A stretch of 5,511 bases of DNA from CALMFT01 sp041674565 (lineage in GTDB: Bacteria > Patescibacteriota > Gracilibacteria > Absconditabacterales > Absconditicoccaceae), in the NCBI GenBank assembly GCA_041674565.1, contig JBAYVQ010000068.1:1-5511 (forward strand), given 5' to 3'. The notes below the pieces were generated by a model. That model searched no databases. It worked only from the letters and a program-made list of their open reading frames with translations, and was not told the DNA's origin. A program made the position numbers and the translations under genes. Below, piece by piece: positions 1-5,453 of the stretch (its first letter is position 1; each line of letters begins with the position of its first letter).

Positions 1-182
1 AGACCATCTACATATTTGAGTCTCATCGCTTCTAGCTCATCAAAGCCTATCTTTACCTTATCTGTACCATTAGTTCTATCGGTTGGTCTCCGCACAGTCA
101 ACAGGGGAGTGTAACCGATATTTCTTGCCTTGGGATTTCTTCATCTACCGTCATATGATTTCTTACGAATATGATATTTCAT
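1..182 (-). CDS. DUF134-family predicted DNA-binding protein, N-terminal part (runs off the left edge; one in-frame TGA read as Gly)
   Basis: Reading from the ATG at 182-180 toward position 1 gives 60 codons with no TAA or TAG, leaving the window mid-gene. One TGA lies in frame at 143-141 (residue 14). With TGA as glycine the start reads MKYHIRKKSYDGRGRNPKAR, a basic N-terminus. The decisive signature is near the edge: VKIGFDELEAMRLKYVDGL, which matches the DUF134 pattern of a strand, then DELEAIRL, then D-x-x-GL, just before that family's sigma-region-4-like helix-turn-helix. The helix-turn-helix itself would lie outside the window. DUF134 proteins are predicted DNA binders of unknown regulon. 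Under the standard code the gene would appear to start late or not at all. There is no clear Shine-Dalgarno. A perfect palindrome lies 14 bases upstream of the start. Family assignment is fairly secure from the DELEAMRL block; function is only predicted. Confidence 0.78.
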
Positions 183-195
183 TATTCATACAAAC

Positions 196-211
196 AACAA
201 ATAAATTTGTT
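196..211. repeat. Perfect palindrome upstream of the DUF134 gene, candidate operator
   Basis: AACAAATAAATTTGTT has 7-base arms (AACAAAT and ATTTGTT) around AA. It lies 14 bases upstream of the DUF134 start codon, where an autoregulatory operator could sit. The inverted repeat is seen directly. The operator role is inference and is weakened by the AT-rich background, where such palindromes arise easily. Confidence 0.35.
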
Positions 212-347
212 ATAAAAAATAATCTGATGATATGCATATATAGTGTCTGACAGATTTATTTATGGAATATTCCACAAAATACATATTTACATATCAAAAA
301 CAAGCAATAATAATGCCTGTTTGGATATTCCTTGTTTTGATGTATCT

Positions 348-375
348 ACTTTGCACAAGATATATTGTGCAAAGT
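348..375. repeat. Perfect 11-bp inverted repeat with 6-nt loop
   Basis: ACTTTGCACAA (348-358) is followed by GATATA and then its exact reverse complement TTGTGCAAAGT (365-375). Eleven perfect pairs including several G:C pairs are unlikely by chance in this AT-rich spacer. Neither flank carries a T-tract directly after the stem, so it does not look like an intrinsic terminator. It could be a protein-binding palindrome, an RNA hairpin or the remnant of a mobile-element end. Which of these applies cannot be decided from the window. Confidence 0.6.
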
Positions 376-695
376 CGAATTGACGATTTCAGAGCCGTTT
401 AGATATGCTGGACGTATGTTTATACCTCTCAAAAATAGCTTATTAAGCCGTATATAATGATATTTTATAAAAAAAATAATATCATATTTTATCATCAAAA
501 ATAATAATATTTTATATATTTTACAGCAAATACATGCATATAAAATATATATAATCAAACAAGAATGAATAAAAAAGGGGAGTACCACTACCCTGCTCAT
601 TCATAAATATGCAATCATACTATATCATTTACTTTATATGGATATATTGTAATAATTATACATAGTAATCATATTTATATGAGAAATGTACTATA

Positions 696-1217
696 ATGAA
701 TGAATTTTGAGTTTATATAGGGAGAATGTGCCCTGTCCACCTAGGTCATCAGGTTATCATAGATACTATGCTAGATTATCACAAAAACAATTGCGCATTG
801 ATATTGGGAAGTTCTAATGCTGACTTCACCTTGCGTAATTTTTTTAACTACAAAGAAAGAAGAGATTTTATCAAAACACTTTACCCAGATATTGATATTG
901 CAGGACTTGCAGATCAACACAATGACGAGTTGTGGATTCAATCGCTTGATGATATTATCGGACTCAAATACAAAGGCGATATCAAAAACGTCCTTTTTTG
1001 GTGAGGTTGTGAAGAGGACATTAGTTTTTTTGTAGAGAGATGAAGAAATTACAAAACCCTCAATCGTTTTGATGGCACTACACCAAAAATATCGGCAACT
1101 GAAGTAAGAGATGCACTTATACACAACAGATCACTATCTGGCTTAGTAGATCAAAAGATAGTAAATGAAGTGACAGATTTATTTCAAACCAAACGAAAAC
1201 TTTTTGAGAGAAAATAA
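696..1217 (+). CDS. Nicotinamide-nucleotide adenylyltransferase-like nucleotidyltransferase, with three in-frame TGA (Gly) codons
   Basis: Read with TGA as glycine this is one intact 173-aa frame ending in TAA. TGA codons are at 708 (residue 5), 1002 (residue 103) and 1041 (residue 116). Domain order matches the cytidylyltransferase-like fold: first strand and HxGH motif in GVYIGRMCPVHLGH (His15, His18), then ILGSSNADFTLRNFFNYKERR, which resembles the family's GS/N-x-F-x-x-ER segment, then FWGGCEEDISFFVERGR. Near the C-terminus, RFDGTTPKISATEVRDAL (about residues 124-141) carries the ISxTxxR nucleotide-binding motif. Such enzymes join NMN and ATP to form NAD and pyrophosphate in the cytoplasm. 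Length suits a single-domain enzyme without a fused Nudix domain. The ATG at 696 is chosen over the inner ATG at 726 because the conserved YIGR strand lies between them, and TAA at 666 closes the frame upstream. No strong Shine-Dalgarno is visible. NMN specificity is likely but not proven; another small-molecule adenylyltransferase is possible. Confidence 0.87.
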
Positions 1218-1237
1218 TGTCAGTCAGACTAGTTAGA

Positions 1238-1453
1238 CTATAGTTTTCTTTTGAGTATTTTGACCAAGGCAGCTAGGTCTTCCAGCAGTGCTCAAGAGTC
1301 ATCTAACTTGAGATCTCCATCGGCATACTTTTTCACCAATCACTCTAAGGGTCCGCGGACATCAATAAGCGTTTGCTGAAATTTAGCATAGTTTTCACTA
1401 GCTTCACGTATTGTCATACTAGGGAGGTCCCTAAAGAATTCTAATAAAGTCAT
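1238..1453 (-). CDS. Small 71-aa protein of unknown function with two in-frame TGA (Gly) codons
   Basis: From the ATG at 1453-1451 the minus strand reads 71 codons to TAG at 1240-1238, interrupted under the standard code by TGA at 1342-1340 (residue 38) and 1294-1292 (residue 54). The protein begins MTLLEFFRDLPSMTIREASE and ends GALLEDLAALVKILKRKL. It looks like a soluble, mostly helical, charged protein with an amphipathic basic C-terminal helix and no membrane segment. I do not recognise a family. Codon use and composition resemble ordinary coding sequence rather than the AT-rich spacers. It converges on the adenylyltransferase gene with only 20 bases between their stops, and lies 101 bases downstream of the recombinase on the same strand. 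In-frame TAG at 1489-1487 rules out a longer start; a TTG at 1462 is the only alternative. Confidence rests on the sensible protein after recoding, not on homology. Confidence 0.62.
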
Positions 1454-1554
1454 ATAGTCCAAAAAAAGGATAAATAGCGATATAAGCTATACCTATACTA
1501 CGATACTTTCCTCTAGCTGTTACAAACAATGACTTTGAATATACGGATTAAACC

Positions 1555-2457
1555 TTATTCGGTAATATCACCGCTTATGCTGTCCATCAACTTATGGATA
1601 CCCTGCAGATATTTATCATCCACGTGAGTATAAATCTGCGTCGTCGTGATACTACTATGTCCAAGCAAGGTTTGCACTGATCTAATATCAGCTCCTTTTT
1701 TTATCAATGACGTAGCAAAGCTATGTCTCAAGGTATGCGGAGTAACCTTCTTGGTGATACCAGTAAGTTTAGCATAATGTCTTACGATATCTTCTATTGT
1801 ATTCCTGCTTAGACCCGTATCTTGCTTGCGACTTGGCAGTGCCACGAATACAAACTCCGAGTGAGAGGGTCTTTTCTCGAGCCATGCACGTAAGTATTCC
1901 AACGCTTTTTTGGTCATGAACACAGCCCTAAGTTTGCGCCCCTTACCTACTACTCGAAACTGATTACTATCGGTCTGTATATCCTCAAGTTTCAAATTGC
2001 AAACTTCCGATACTCTGAGTCCAGATCCATACAAAATATGTAAAATAGCTTGATCTCTCACTCTCCTTATTTCATTCTTCTCCCACTCCCCTGGCGCATC
2101 CATCATTTTGGTGATCTCCTCATCGCTAAGGAAATGCACTGTCCTCGGTGGCGTTTTGCTTATCTCTAATTTATCAGGTGAAATGCAGGGTATGTCGTGT
2201 TTGATACAAAACTTGAGAAATGCTCTGATAGCAATAATGTGATAGTTCACAGTCTTTATGCTGAGTTTGCGCTCATTTATCAGTACATCACGATATTCCA
2301 TAAATTGCAGAGGCTTTATCTGAGATATATCTACATCTCCAGCAAACTCCAAAAATCTTTTGAGCCACAAACCGTAGTTCATGATAGTTTTCCCACTGGC
2401 ATTCTTGGTGTTTGCAAGATAGGAAATATACAAGTCGATAAGCTTAGCTAGATTCAT
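1555..2457 (-). CDS. Xer-type site-specific tyrosine recombinase / integrase
   Basis: A 300-aa protein from ATG at 2457-2455 to TAA, the usual length for XerC/XerD-like recombinases. Residues 1-100 form the SAM-like core-binding domain (opening MNLAKLIDLYISYL, then SGKTIMNYGLWLKRFLEF). The catalytic domain follows: Arg148 in YGSGLRVSEVCNL, the beta-hairpin Lys at about 172-175 in GKGRKLR, His241 and Arg244 in TPHTLRHSFAT, His267 in LLGHSSI and nucleophile Tyr276 in TTTQIYTH. All catalytic residues are present, so it should cleave and rejoin DNA through a phosphotyrosine. The frame stays open upstream to 2556, but that extension crosses the promoter and a terminator hairpin and lacks family similarity, so the 2457 start is preferred. 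There is no Shine-Dalgarno. It contains about 14 glycines and no TGA, unlike the resident genes. It could be the housekeeping chromosome-dimer recombinase or the integrase of the adjoining cassette; the sequence does not settle which. Confidence 0.93.
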   Translation of the reverse strand: MNLAKLIDLYISYLANTKNASGKTIMNYGLWLKRFLEFAGDVDISQIKPLQFMEYRDVLINERKLSIKTVNYHIIAIRAFLKFCIKHDIPCISPDKLEISKTPPRTVHFLSDEEITKMMDAPGEWEKNEIRRVRDQAILHILYGSGLRVSEVCNLKLEDIQTDSNQFRVVGKGRKLRAVFMTKKALEYLRAWLEKRPSHSEFVFVALPSRKQDTGLSRNTIEDIVRHYAKLTGITKKVTPHTLRHSFATSLIKKGADIRSVQTLLGHSSITTTQIYTHVDDKYLQGIHKLMDSISGDITE

Positions 2458-2468
2458 ACACACAATAT

Positions 2469-2496
2469 ATATTTTATAATCTGAATTATAAGCGAT
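2469..2496. other. Palindrome with dif-like (Xer core) organisation at the recombinase promoter
   Basis: TTATAAT-CTGA-ATTATAA (2474-2491) is a perfect 7+4+7 palindrome. Read on the minus strand, the enclosing 28 bases parse as an 11-base arm ATCGCTTATAA, six central bases TTCAGA, and an 11-base arm TTATAAAATAT. This echoes the dif plan of an arm ending ATAA, a 6-bp centre, and an arm starting TTAT. It sits 12 bases from the recombinase start codon. The palindrome is seen directly. Its use as a recombination site is inference, since the -10 box TATAAT overlaps it and it may instead be just a promoter or an operator. Confidence 0.3.
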
Positions 2497-2514
2497 ACAT
2501 GCAGTTTGTCTCAA
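2485..2514 (-). promoter_or_regulatory. Sigma70-like promoter of the recombinase gene
   Basis: On the minus strand TTGAGA (2514-2509, five of six consensus bases) is followed after 18 bases by TATAAT (2490-2485, perfect). Transcription would begin near 2478, giving a leader of about 20 bases before the ATG at 2457. This supports the shorter recombinase start and gives the gene a transcript separate from the GHKL operon upstream. The -10 box lies inside the 2474-2491 palindrome, so a protein binding there, possibly the recombinase itself, would block transcription. Confidence 0.65.
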
Positions 2515-2535
2515 TGCAGTCAAATCATTTTTGTA

Positions 2536-2576
2536 TACAAAAAAAACGGCCAGCATGGACTACCCAGCAGCCGTTT
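2536..2576 (-). terminator. Intrinsic terminator of the GHKL operon
   Basis: On the minus strand the arm AAACGGC (2576-2570) pairs perfectly with GCCGTTT (2550-2544). The 19-base apical part can add TGG/CCA pairing. A run of eight T (2546-2539) follows directly. It lies about 80 bases beyond the stop of the GHKL ATPase gene and 22 bases before the recombinase -35 box, so it should end the operon transcript and insulate the recombinase gene. In the opposite direction the stem is followed only by TTTATT, so any terminator activity on the plus strand would be weaker. Confidence 0.82.
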
Positions 2577-2655
2577 ATTCAAAATATACTAGGATTAAAA
2601 CAAGAAAAACACTTGTCTCTCAAAAAATTTCAACTTCATTCTATTCCGTGTACTT

Positions 2656-4626
2656 CTAAGACATTTTCATGCGCTTATTCATACGCTCCAGGAACTCCTC
2701 AAGCACTGTAGGTATATGCGCCGGATCCAGTTTATCCTTTTGCACCAGCCACGACACCGCGGCCATTGCGACCGAATTGAGCAACTGTTGTTTCTTATTC
2801 GGCATAAGCAGAAGAGAAGGAGCATTAAAGTTGAGAGCGATCGTAGGAGTGTCGCCCCAGTCATGACCAATATGAGCAAGAGCTCCGCCTATCAAGATTG
2901 TGGTTGGTTGAAGTTCAAAGCGCTGTTTGTGGACAGTGATACTCATACTGCCGTTTTGGACAGGAGGAAACACTTCAATCTCCTTGTCTGCAATTTTACG
3001 TCCGTGCACTTGGTCGTGCACAACAAGAGTAACACGCCTCATTCTGTTGGCAATCTTGCTCAGGAGGTTGGCGATACGTTTACCGCTACCGCGAATAACA
3101 ACGTCAGAGTCTTTTTCCTTCAGGCTCCAAACAACTTTTGTGTCGTTGTCAAAATAACGTAGTCGGTATATTATCTCCCTTCCACTTTGAATTTTGGTTG
3201 GCCCCTCAATAAAAGGATCTGGCCGAAAACCGACAACAACCTTAATTTGATAACTCCTACTACCATGCAATTCGGGATGGGTCAATGTAAGGTAACTAGT
3301 ACCTAAGTTAGACCCTGATTTGAGTGTCATTTCATTTCCAAGTTTAGTCCCTTTTACCTTCGCCAGGCTCGCAGCGTCATCAACAACCCATCTTTCGGGA
3401 TCAAGTTTTTTTGTCCCTTCGTTGGTAAAAGTAAATGATGCAGTTTGATTTGGCTGCAAATGGAATTGATTTGGCACAATAACCACTTCTAATTCTTTTG
3501 CATGAGTAGATGGTGCTGGTCTAAAAACTCCTGTCGCTTTCCCAGGCACTGGATTTGTGAATTCCAAATTGTTTGCTGATACAAACTCCATGAGCATTTC
3601 ACTCCACTCCGCCGTATTGCGGTCTTCATTGAGCTGTCGCAGTGTTACTTTAACCTCATCCGCAATTTGAATCATACCCTCTACAAACAATGATGCAGCA
3701 TTGCTTTTGAAAAACCCCAAATCAAACGTACCATCATGCATACGCCATTGATTGGCTGCGCTCAAATAGATCCAGCCCGAGCAAGAAGAAAGTGGGGCTA
3801 ACTCAGCTGGAAGTTTCGTGCCATACCCCTCCCAAAATCGTCCCAAAGTCATAATGGCATTGCTAGGGCCACATACTTGAATACGAGATTGTTTAGAGAC
3901 ACCAATAAATAACTCAGCGGTGAGCGTGCCGAATTTACCCATCGGTATCTCACAAGAATAGGGTTTGCCATCGTACATAACTCGATTTAAACCCGATAGT
4001 GTTACTCCATCAAAGACTTCTACCATTCTTGCAACTGGAGGTACTAAGTATTCTGCAAGCTCCTTTATGACATTGGAGGGATTGGGTATTCTCTCACAGT
4101 TGTGCAGAATAATATTGGTGCCCGATGTGCGGTTGAGGTAGCTGCACCAATCCTTGGGTTTTGGAATCTGCTTTTGGTATTGACTCGGGTTAGCAGTTTT
4201 TTCCGCTAACTCCACCACATAATCAAAATTAATATCCAGCCGGTAAAATGTGATGCCGTCAGTTGACGTTTGGATCTCAATTCTGGTTTTATTTATATCT
4301 CCCAGTCCAAGGCAATTTTTTAGGCCAGTACCATTGGCACCAGCGGTCTTGAGGTCCAAGCGCTCTTTGGAGCTAAAGCCATAGCTCAGGACACTGTCCC
4401 GAGCCCGAGCGTCCATTCCTTTCCCGTCATCCGCAAATATAACGCTACCGTCACGACGAAACAGCATAAGAATACGCTGAGCACCAGCATCGGTTGAATT
4501 TACAACCAACTCCTTAGAAGCCTTAGCCCATCCATTATTCGCCGCGACGGGCGTCATTATCATTGTGTAGTAGACAAATCGTTGATTAGCCGCTGGTTTG
4601 TCTGGTTGTTGAAAACTTAGTTCCAT
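2656..4626 (-). CDS. GHKL-type ATPase (Hsp90/MutL/MORC-like) with two Ig-like domains and an unassigned C-terminus
   Basis: A 656-aa protein, ATG at 4626-4624, ending in TAG. Residues about 25-200 carry a Bergerat ATP-binding fold: N-box KELVVNSTDAGA (Glu39 as likely catalytic base, Asn43 for Mg), G1 box FADDGKGMD (Asp66, Gly68, Gly70) and G2 box AGANGTGLKN (about 95-104). Residues about 200-350 look like the S5-type transducer domain, as in MORC/Hsp90-like ATPases. Residues about 378-466 and 470-555 are beta-rich and resemble two Ig-like domains (strands such as TASFTFTNEG and KVVWSLKEKD). Residues 556-656 end in a helical tail and match nothing I recognise. No signal peptide or membrane segment is evident, so it is probably cytoplasmic. 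Such ATPases dimerise on ATP and often act on DNA. It starts 4 bases after the HTH gene, suggesting translational coupling. All 46 or so glycines use GGN and none uses TGA; G+C is higher than in the resident genes. ATPase class is secure; the biological role is unknown. Confidence 0.85.
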   Translation of the reverse strand: MELSFQQPDKPAANQRFVYYTMIMTPVAANNGWAKASKELVVNSTDAGAQRILMLFRRDGSVIFADDGKGMDARARDSVLSYGFSSKERLDLKTAGANGTGLKNCLGLGDINKTRIEIQTSTDGITFYRLDINFDYVVELAEKTANPSQYQKQIPKPKDWCSYLNRTSGTNIILHNCERIPNPSNVIKELAEYLVPPVARMVEVFDGVTLSGLNRVMYDGKPYSCEIPMGKFGTLTAELFIGVSKQSRIQVCGPSNAIMTLGRFWEGYGTKLPAELAPLSSCSGWIYLSAANQWRMHDGTFDLGFFKSNAASLFVEGMIQIADEVKVTLRQLNEDRNTAEWSEMLMEFVSANNLEFTNPVPGKATGVFRPAPSTHAKELEVVIVPNQFHLQPNQTASFTFTNEGTKKLDPERWVVDDAASLAKVKGTKLGNEMTLKSGSNLGTSYLTLTHPELHGSRSYQIKVVVGFRPDPFIEGPTKIQSGREIIYRLRYFDNDTKVVWSLKEKDSDVVIRGSGKRIANLLSKIANRMRRVTLVVHDQVHGRKIADKEIEVFPPVQNGSMSITVHKQRFELQPTTILIGGALAHIGHDWGDTPTIALNFNAPSLLLMPNKKQQLLNSVAMAAVSWLVQKDKLDPAHIPTVLEEFLERMNKRMKMS

Positions 4627-4630
4627 GGTT

Positions 4631-5302
4631 CTACAGTTTGTTTGTTGAAAAAATTTTTTGAAACTCTATTTGGCGCTTTAACGCGGCATGCGGATCAGGA
4701 TCCACTACCACATTGAGCAGGCTCACAATTTGACTAAAATTGCCCTTCAGCAAGGGCTTCGCACGTGTAAGCTCCTGCGGAGATGCAGATAACAGGATAG
4801 TCAATTGCTGTAAAAAGATAGCAGTTGACTCCTGGATCTTCCTTAAATCCGCTTCGGTCAATACCCGCCCGCCATGAGCGATAGCCTCTTGAACCAGATG
4901 CAGAGCATCAATTTTGGAGACTTTGGGGTACATGCGAGCGAGGTAACTCGGCATGTTTTGGGATGCACTGCTACTATCCTTGCTCAAAGCATCATTATCT
5001 TCTGGAAGTGCGCCATGCTGCCTCCATTGCTGGATCAACCATTGCGCGATTTCTTCTGCCTGATATAAAAGCACCGAATCCTTTCTTTGTTCCTGGTATT
5101 GCAGTTCTTCTTCTGGAGTCAGATCAAAATACCCTGGTCCAGTAAGTAGAGTGAATCGATAGCGTGCAGCTACCGAGTGATTGCGTCGTGGGACGGCGAA
5201 TACCTCCTTTGCCGTATTGTACGGCACACAAGCGAGATTGCTCGCTTGTACAGAAGTAAGCCCTTCCTTACGCAAAAAATCTTGAAAGACGTTTCTTTCC
5301 AT
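4631..5302 (-). CDS. 223-aa putative DNA-binding partner of the GHKL ATPase (HTH-like N-terminus)
   Basis: First gene of the operon, from ATG at 5302-5300 to TAG. Residues about 5-45 (FLRKEGLTSVQASNLACVPY, then NTAKEVFAVPRRN) resemble a Cro/XRE-type helix-turn-helix, with a conserved-looking turn between LTSVQASNLA and YNTAKEV. Residues about 60-110 are Glu/Gln-rich and likely helical. A Ser/Asp-rich linker around 105-115 leads to a second helical region (about 120-223) ending KRQIEFQKIFSTNKL. No enzymatic motif, signal peptide or membrane segment is visible. The four-base gap to the ATPase gene implies that the two proteins act together: it may recruit the ATPase to DNA, regulate the operon, or both. 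In-frame TAG at 5323-5321 and the absence of another start support this ATG; an A-rich stretch stands where a Shine-Dalgarno would be. Its seven glycines all use GGN. I do not recognise the family; the HTH call is moderate and the role is inferred. Confidence 0.72.
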   Translation of the reverse strand: MERNVFQDFLRKEGLTSVQASNLACVPYNTAKEVFAVPRRNHSVAARYRFTLLTGPGYFDLTPEEELQYQEQRKDSVLLYQAEEIAQWLIQQWRQHGALPEDNDALSKDSSSASQNMPSYLARMYPKVSKIDALHLVQEAIAHGGRVLTEADLRKIQESTAIFLQQLTILLSASPQELTRAKPLLKGNFSQIVSLLNVVVDPDPHAALKRQIEFQKIFSTNKL

Positions 5303-5356
5303 GTTTTTTTGTATTTTGTGCTATGTTTAGAAATGTTAAAGATCGTACGAAAATCC

Positions 5357-5378
5357 ACTGATAGAAAATATTATCAGT
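5357..5378. repeat. Perfect 7-bp inverted repeat upstream of the HTH-GHKL operon, candidate operator
   Basis: ACTGATA (5357-5363) and its exact complement TATCAGT (5372-5378) flank eight AT-rich bases, 54 bases upstream of the first operon gene. The symmetry and promoter-proximal position suit a dimeric HTH protein, possibly the adjacent 223-aa product acting as an autoregulator. No clear -35/-10 pair could be fixed here, so the operator role is inference. Confidence 0.35.
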
Positions 5379-5453
5379 AGTAATAAGGATAAGTACATAT
5401 TATTTATGTAGTATCAAGCACAAAAACAATAGCCAGGAGACTTATATTTCAGC

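Larger units (their letters stand above)
183..695. other. AT-rich gene-free spacer between divergent DUF134 and adenylyltransferase genes
   Basis: This 513-base stretch separates two divergently read genes, so it should hold both promoters. Base composition is extremely AT-rich, especially 455-560 and 600-690. I see several perfect inverted repeats (196-211, 263-274, 348-375, and ATGATATT at 457-464 facing AATATCAT at 478-485). There is also a G/C-rich island at 577-594, GGGGAGTACCACTACCC, flanked by GAATGA and TCATTC. The open frames here are short or hydrophobic AT-driven translations without family resemblance, and I do not accept them as genes. No tRNA or rRNA signature was seen. No promoter stands out because AT-rich hexamers occur everywhere. 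Confidence 0.6.

Noticed and set aside
298..322. Weak terminator-like hairpin on the minus strand (AAACAGGC/GCTTGTTT with one G-U pair, then five T)
   Set aside because: The stem is short and AT-rich, and no convincing minus-strand gene lies upstream of it.
313..402. A 29-codon plus-strand frame starting MPVWIFLVLMYLL that resembles a single membrane-spanning peptide
   Set aside because: It lacks a ribosome-binding site, has no recognisable family, and overlaps the 348-375 hairpin. Short hydrophobic frames are expected in AT-rich DNA.
726..1004. A 92-aa adenylyltransferase fragment as a complete standard-code gene or as a pseudogene
   Set aside because: The conserved motif GTTPKISATEVR continues in the same frame beyond the TGA at 1002, and the conserved YIGR strand lies upstream of 726. 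With TGA as Gly there is no frameshift or loss, so neither a short gene nor a pseudogene is the better reading.
771..1124. A 117-codon minus-strand open frame over the adenylyltransferase
   Set aside because: It lies antisense to conserved catalytic motifs; its product is Cys/Phe/Ile-rich and looks like a shadow frame.
1217..1250. Possible bidirectional terminator between the convergent adenylyltransferase and 71-aa genes
   Set aside because: Only AGTC/GACT and an AGACTA direct repeat are visible. The stem is too weak to support, despite the T-rich stretch after it on the plus strand.
1474..1490. ATAGC/GCTAT hairpin followed by a T-run on the minus strand, as a terminator for the recombinase
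   Set aside because: A five-base stem with only two G:C pairs is too weak, and the T-run lies nine bases beyond it.
2716..3162. A 148-codon plus-strand open frame opposite the GHKL ATPase gene
   Set aside because: It is the antisense shadow of a well-supported ATPase gene and shows no domain or plausible start context.
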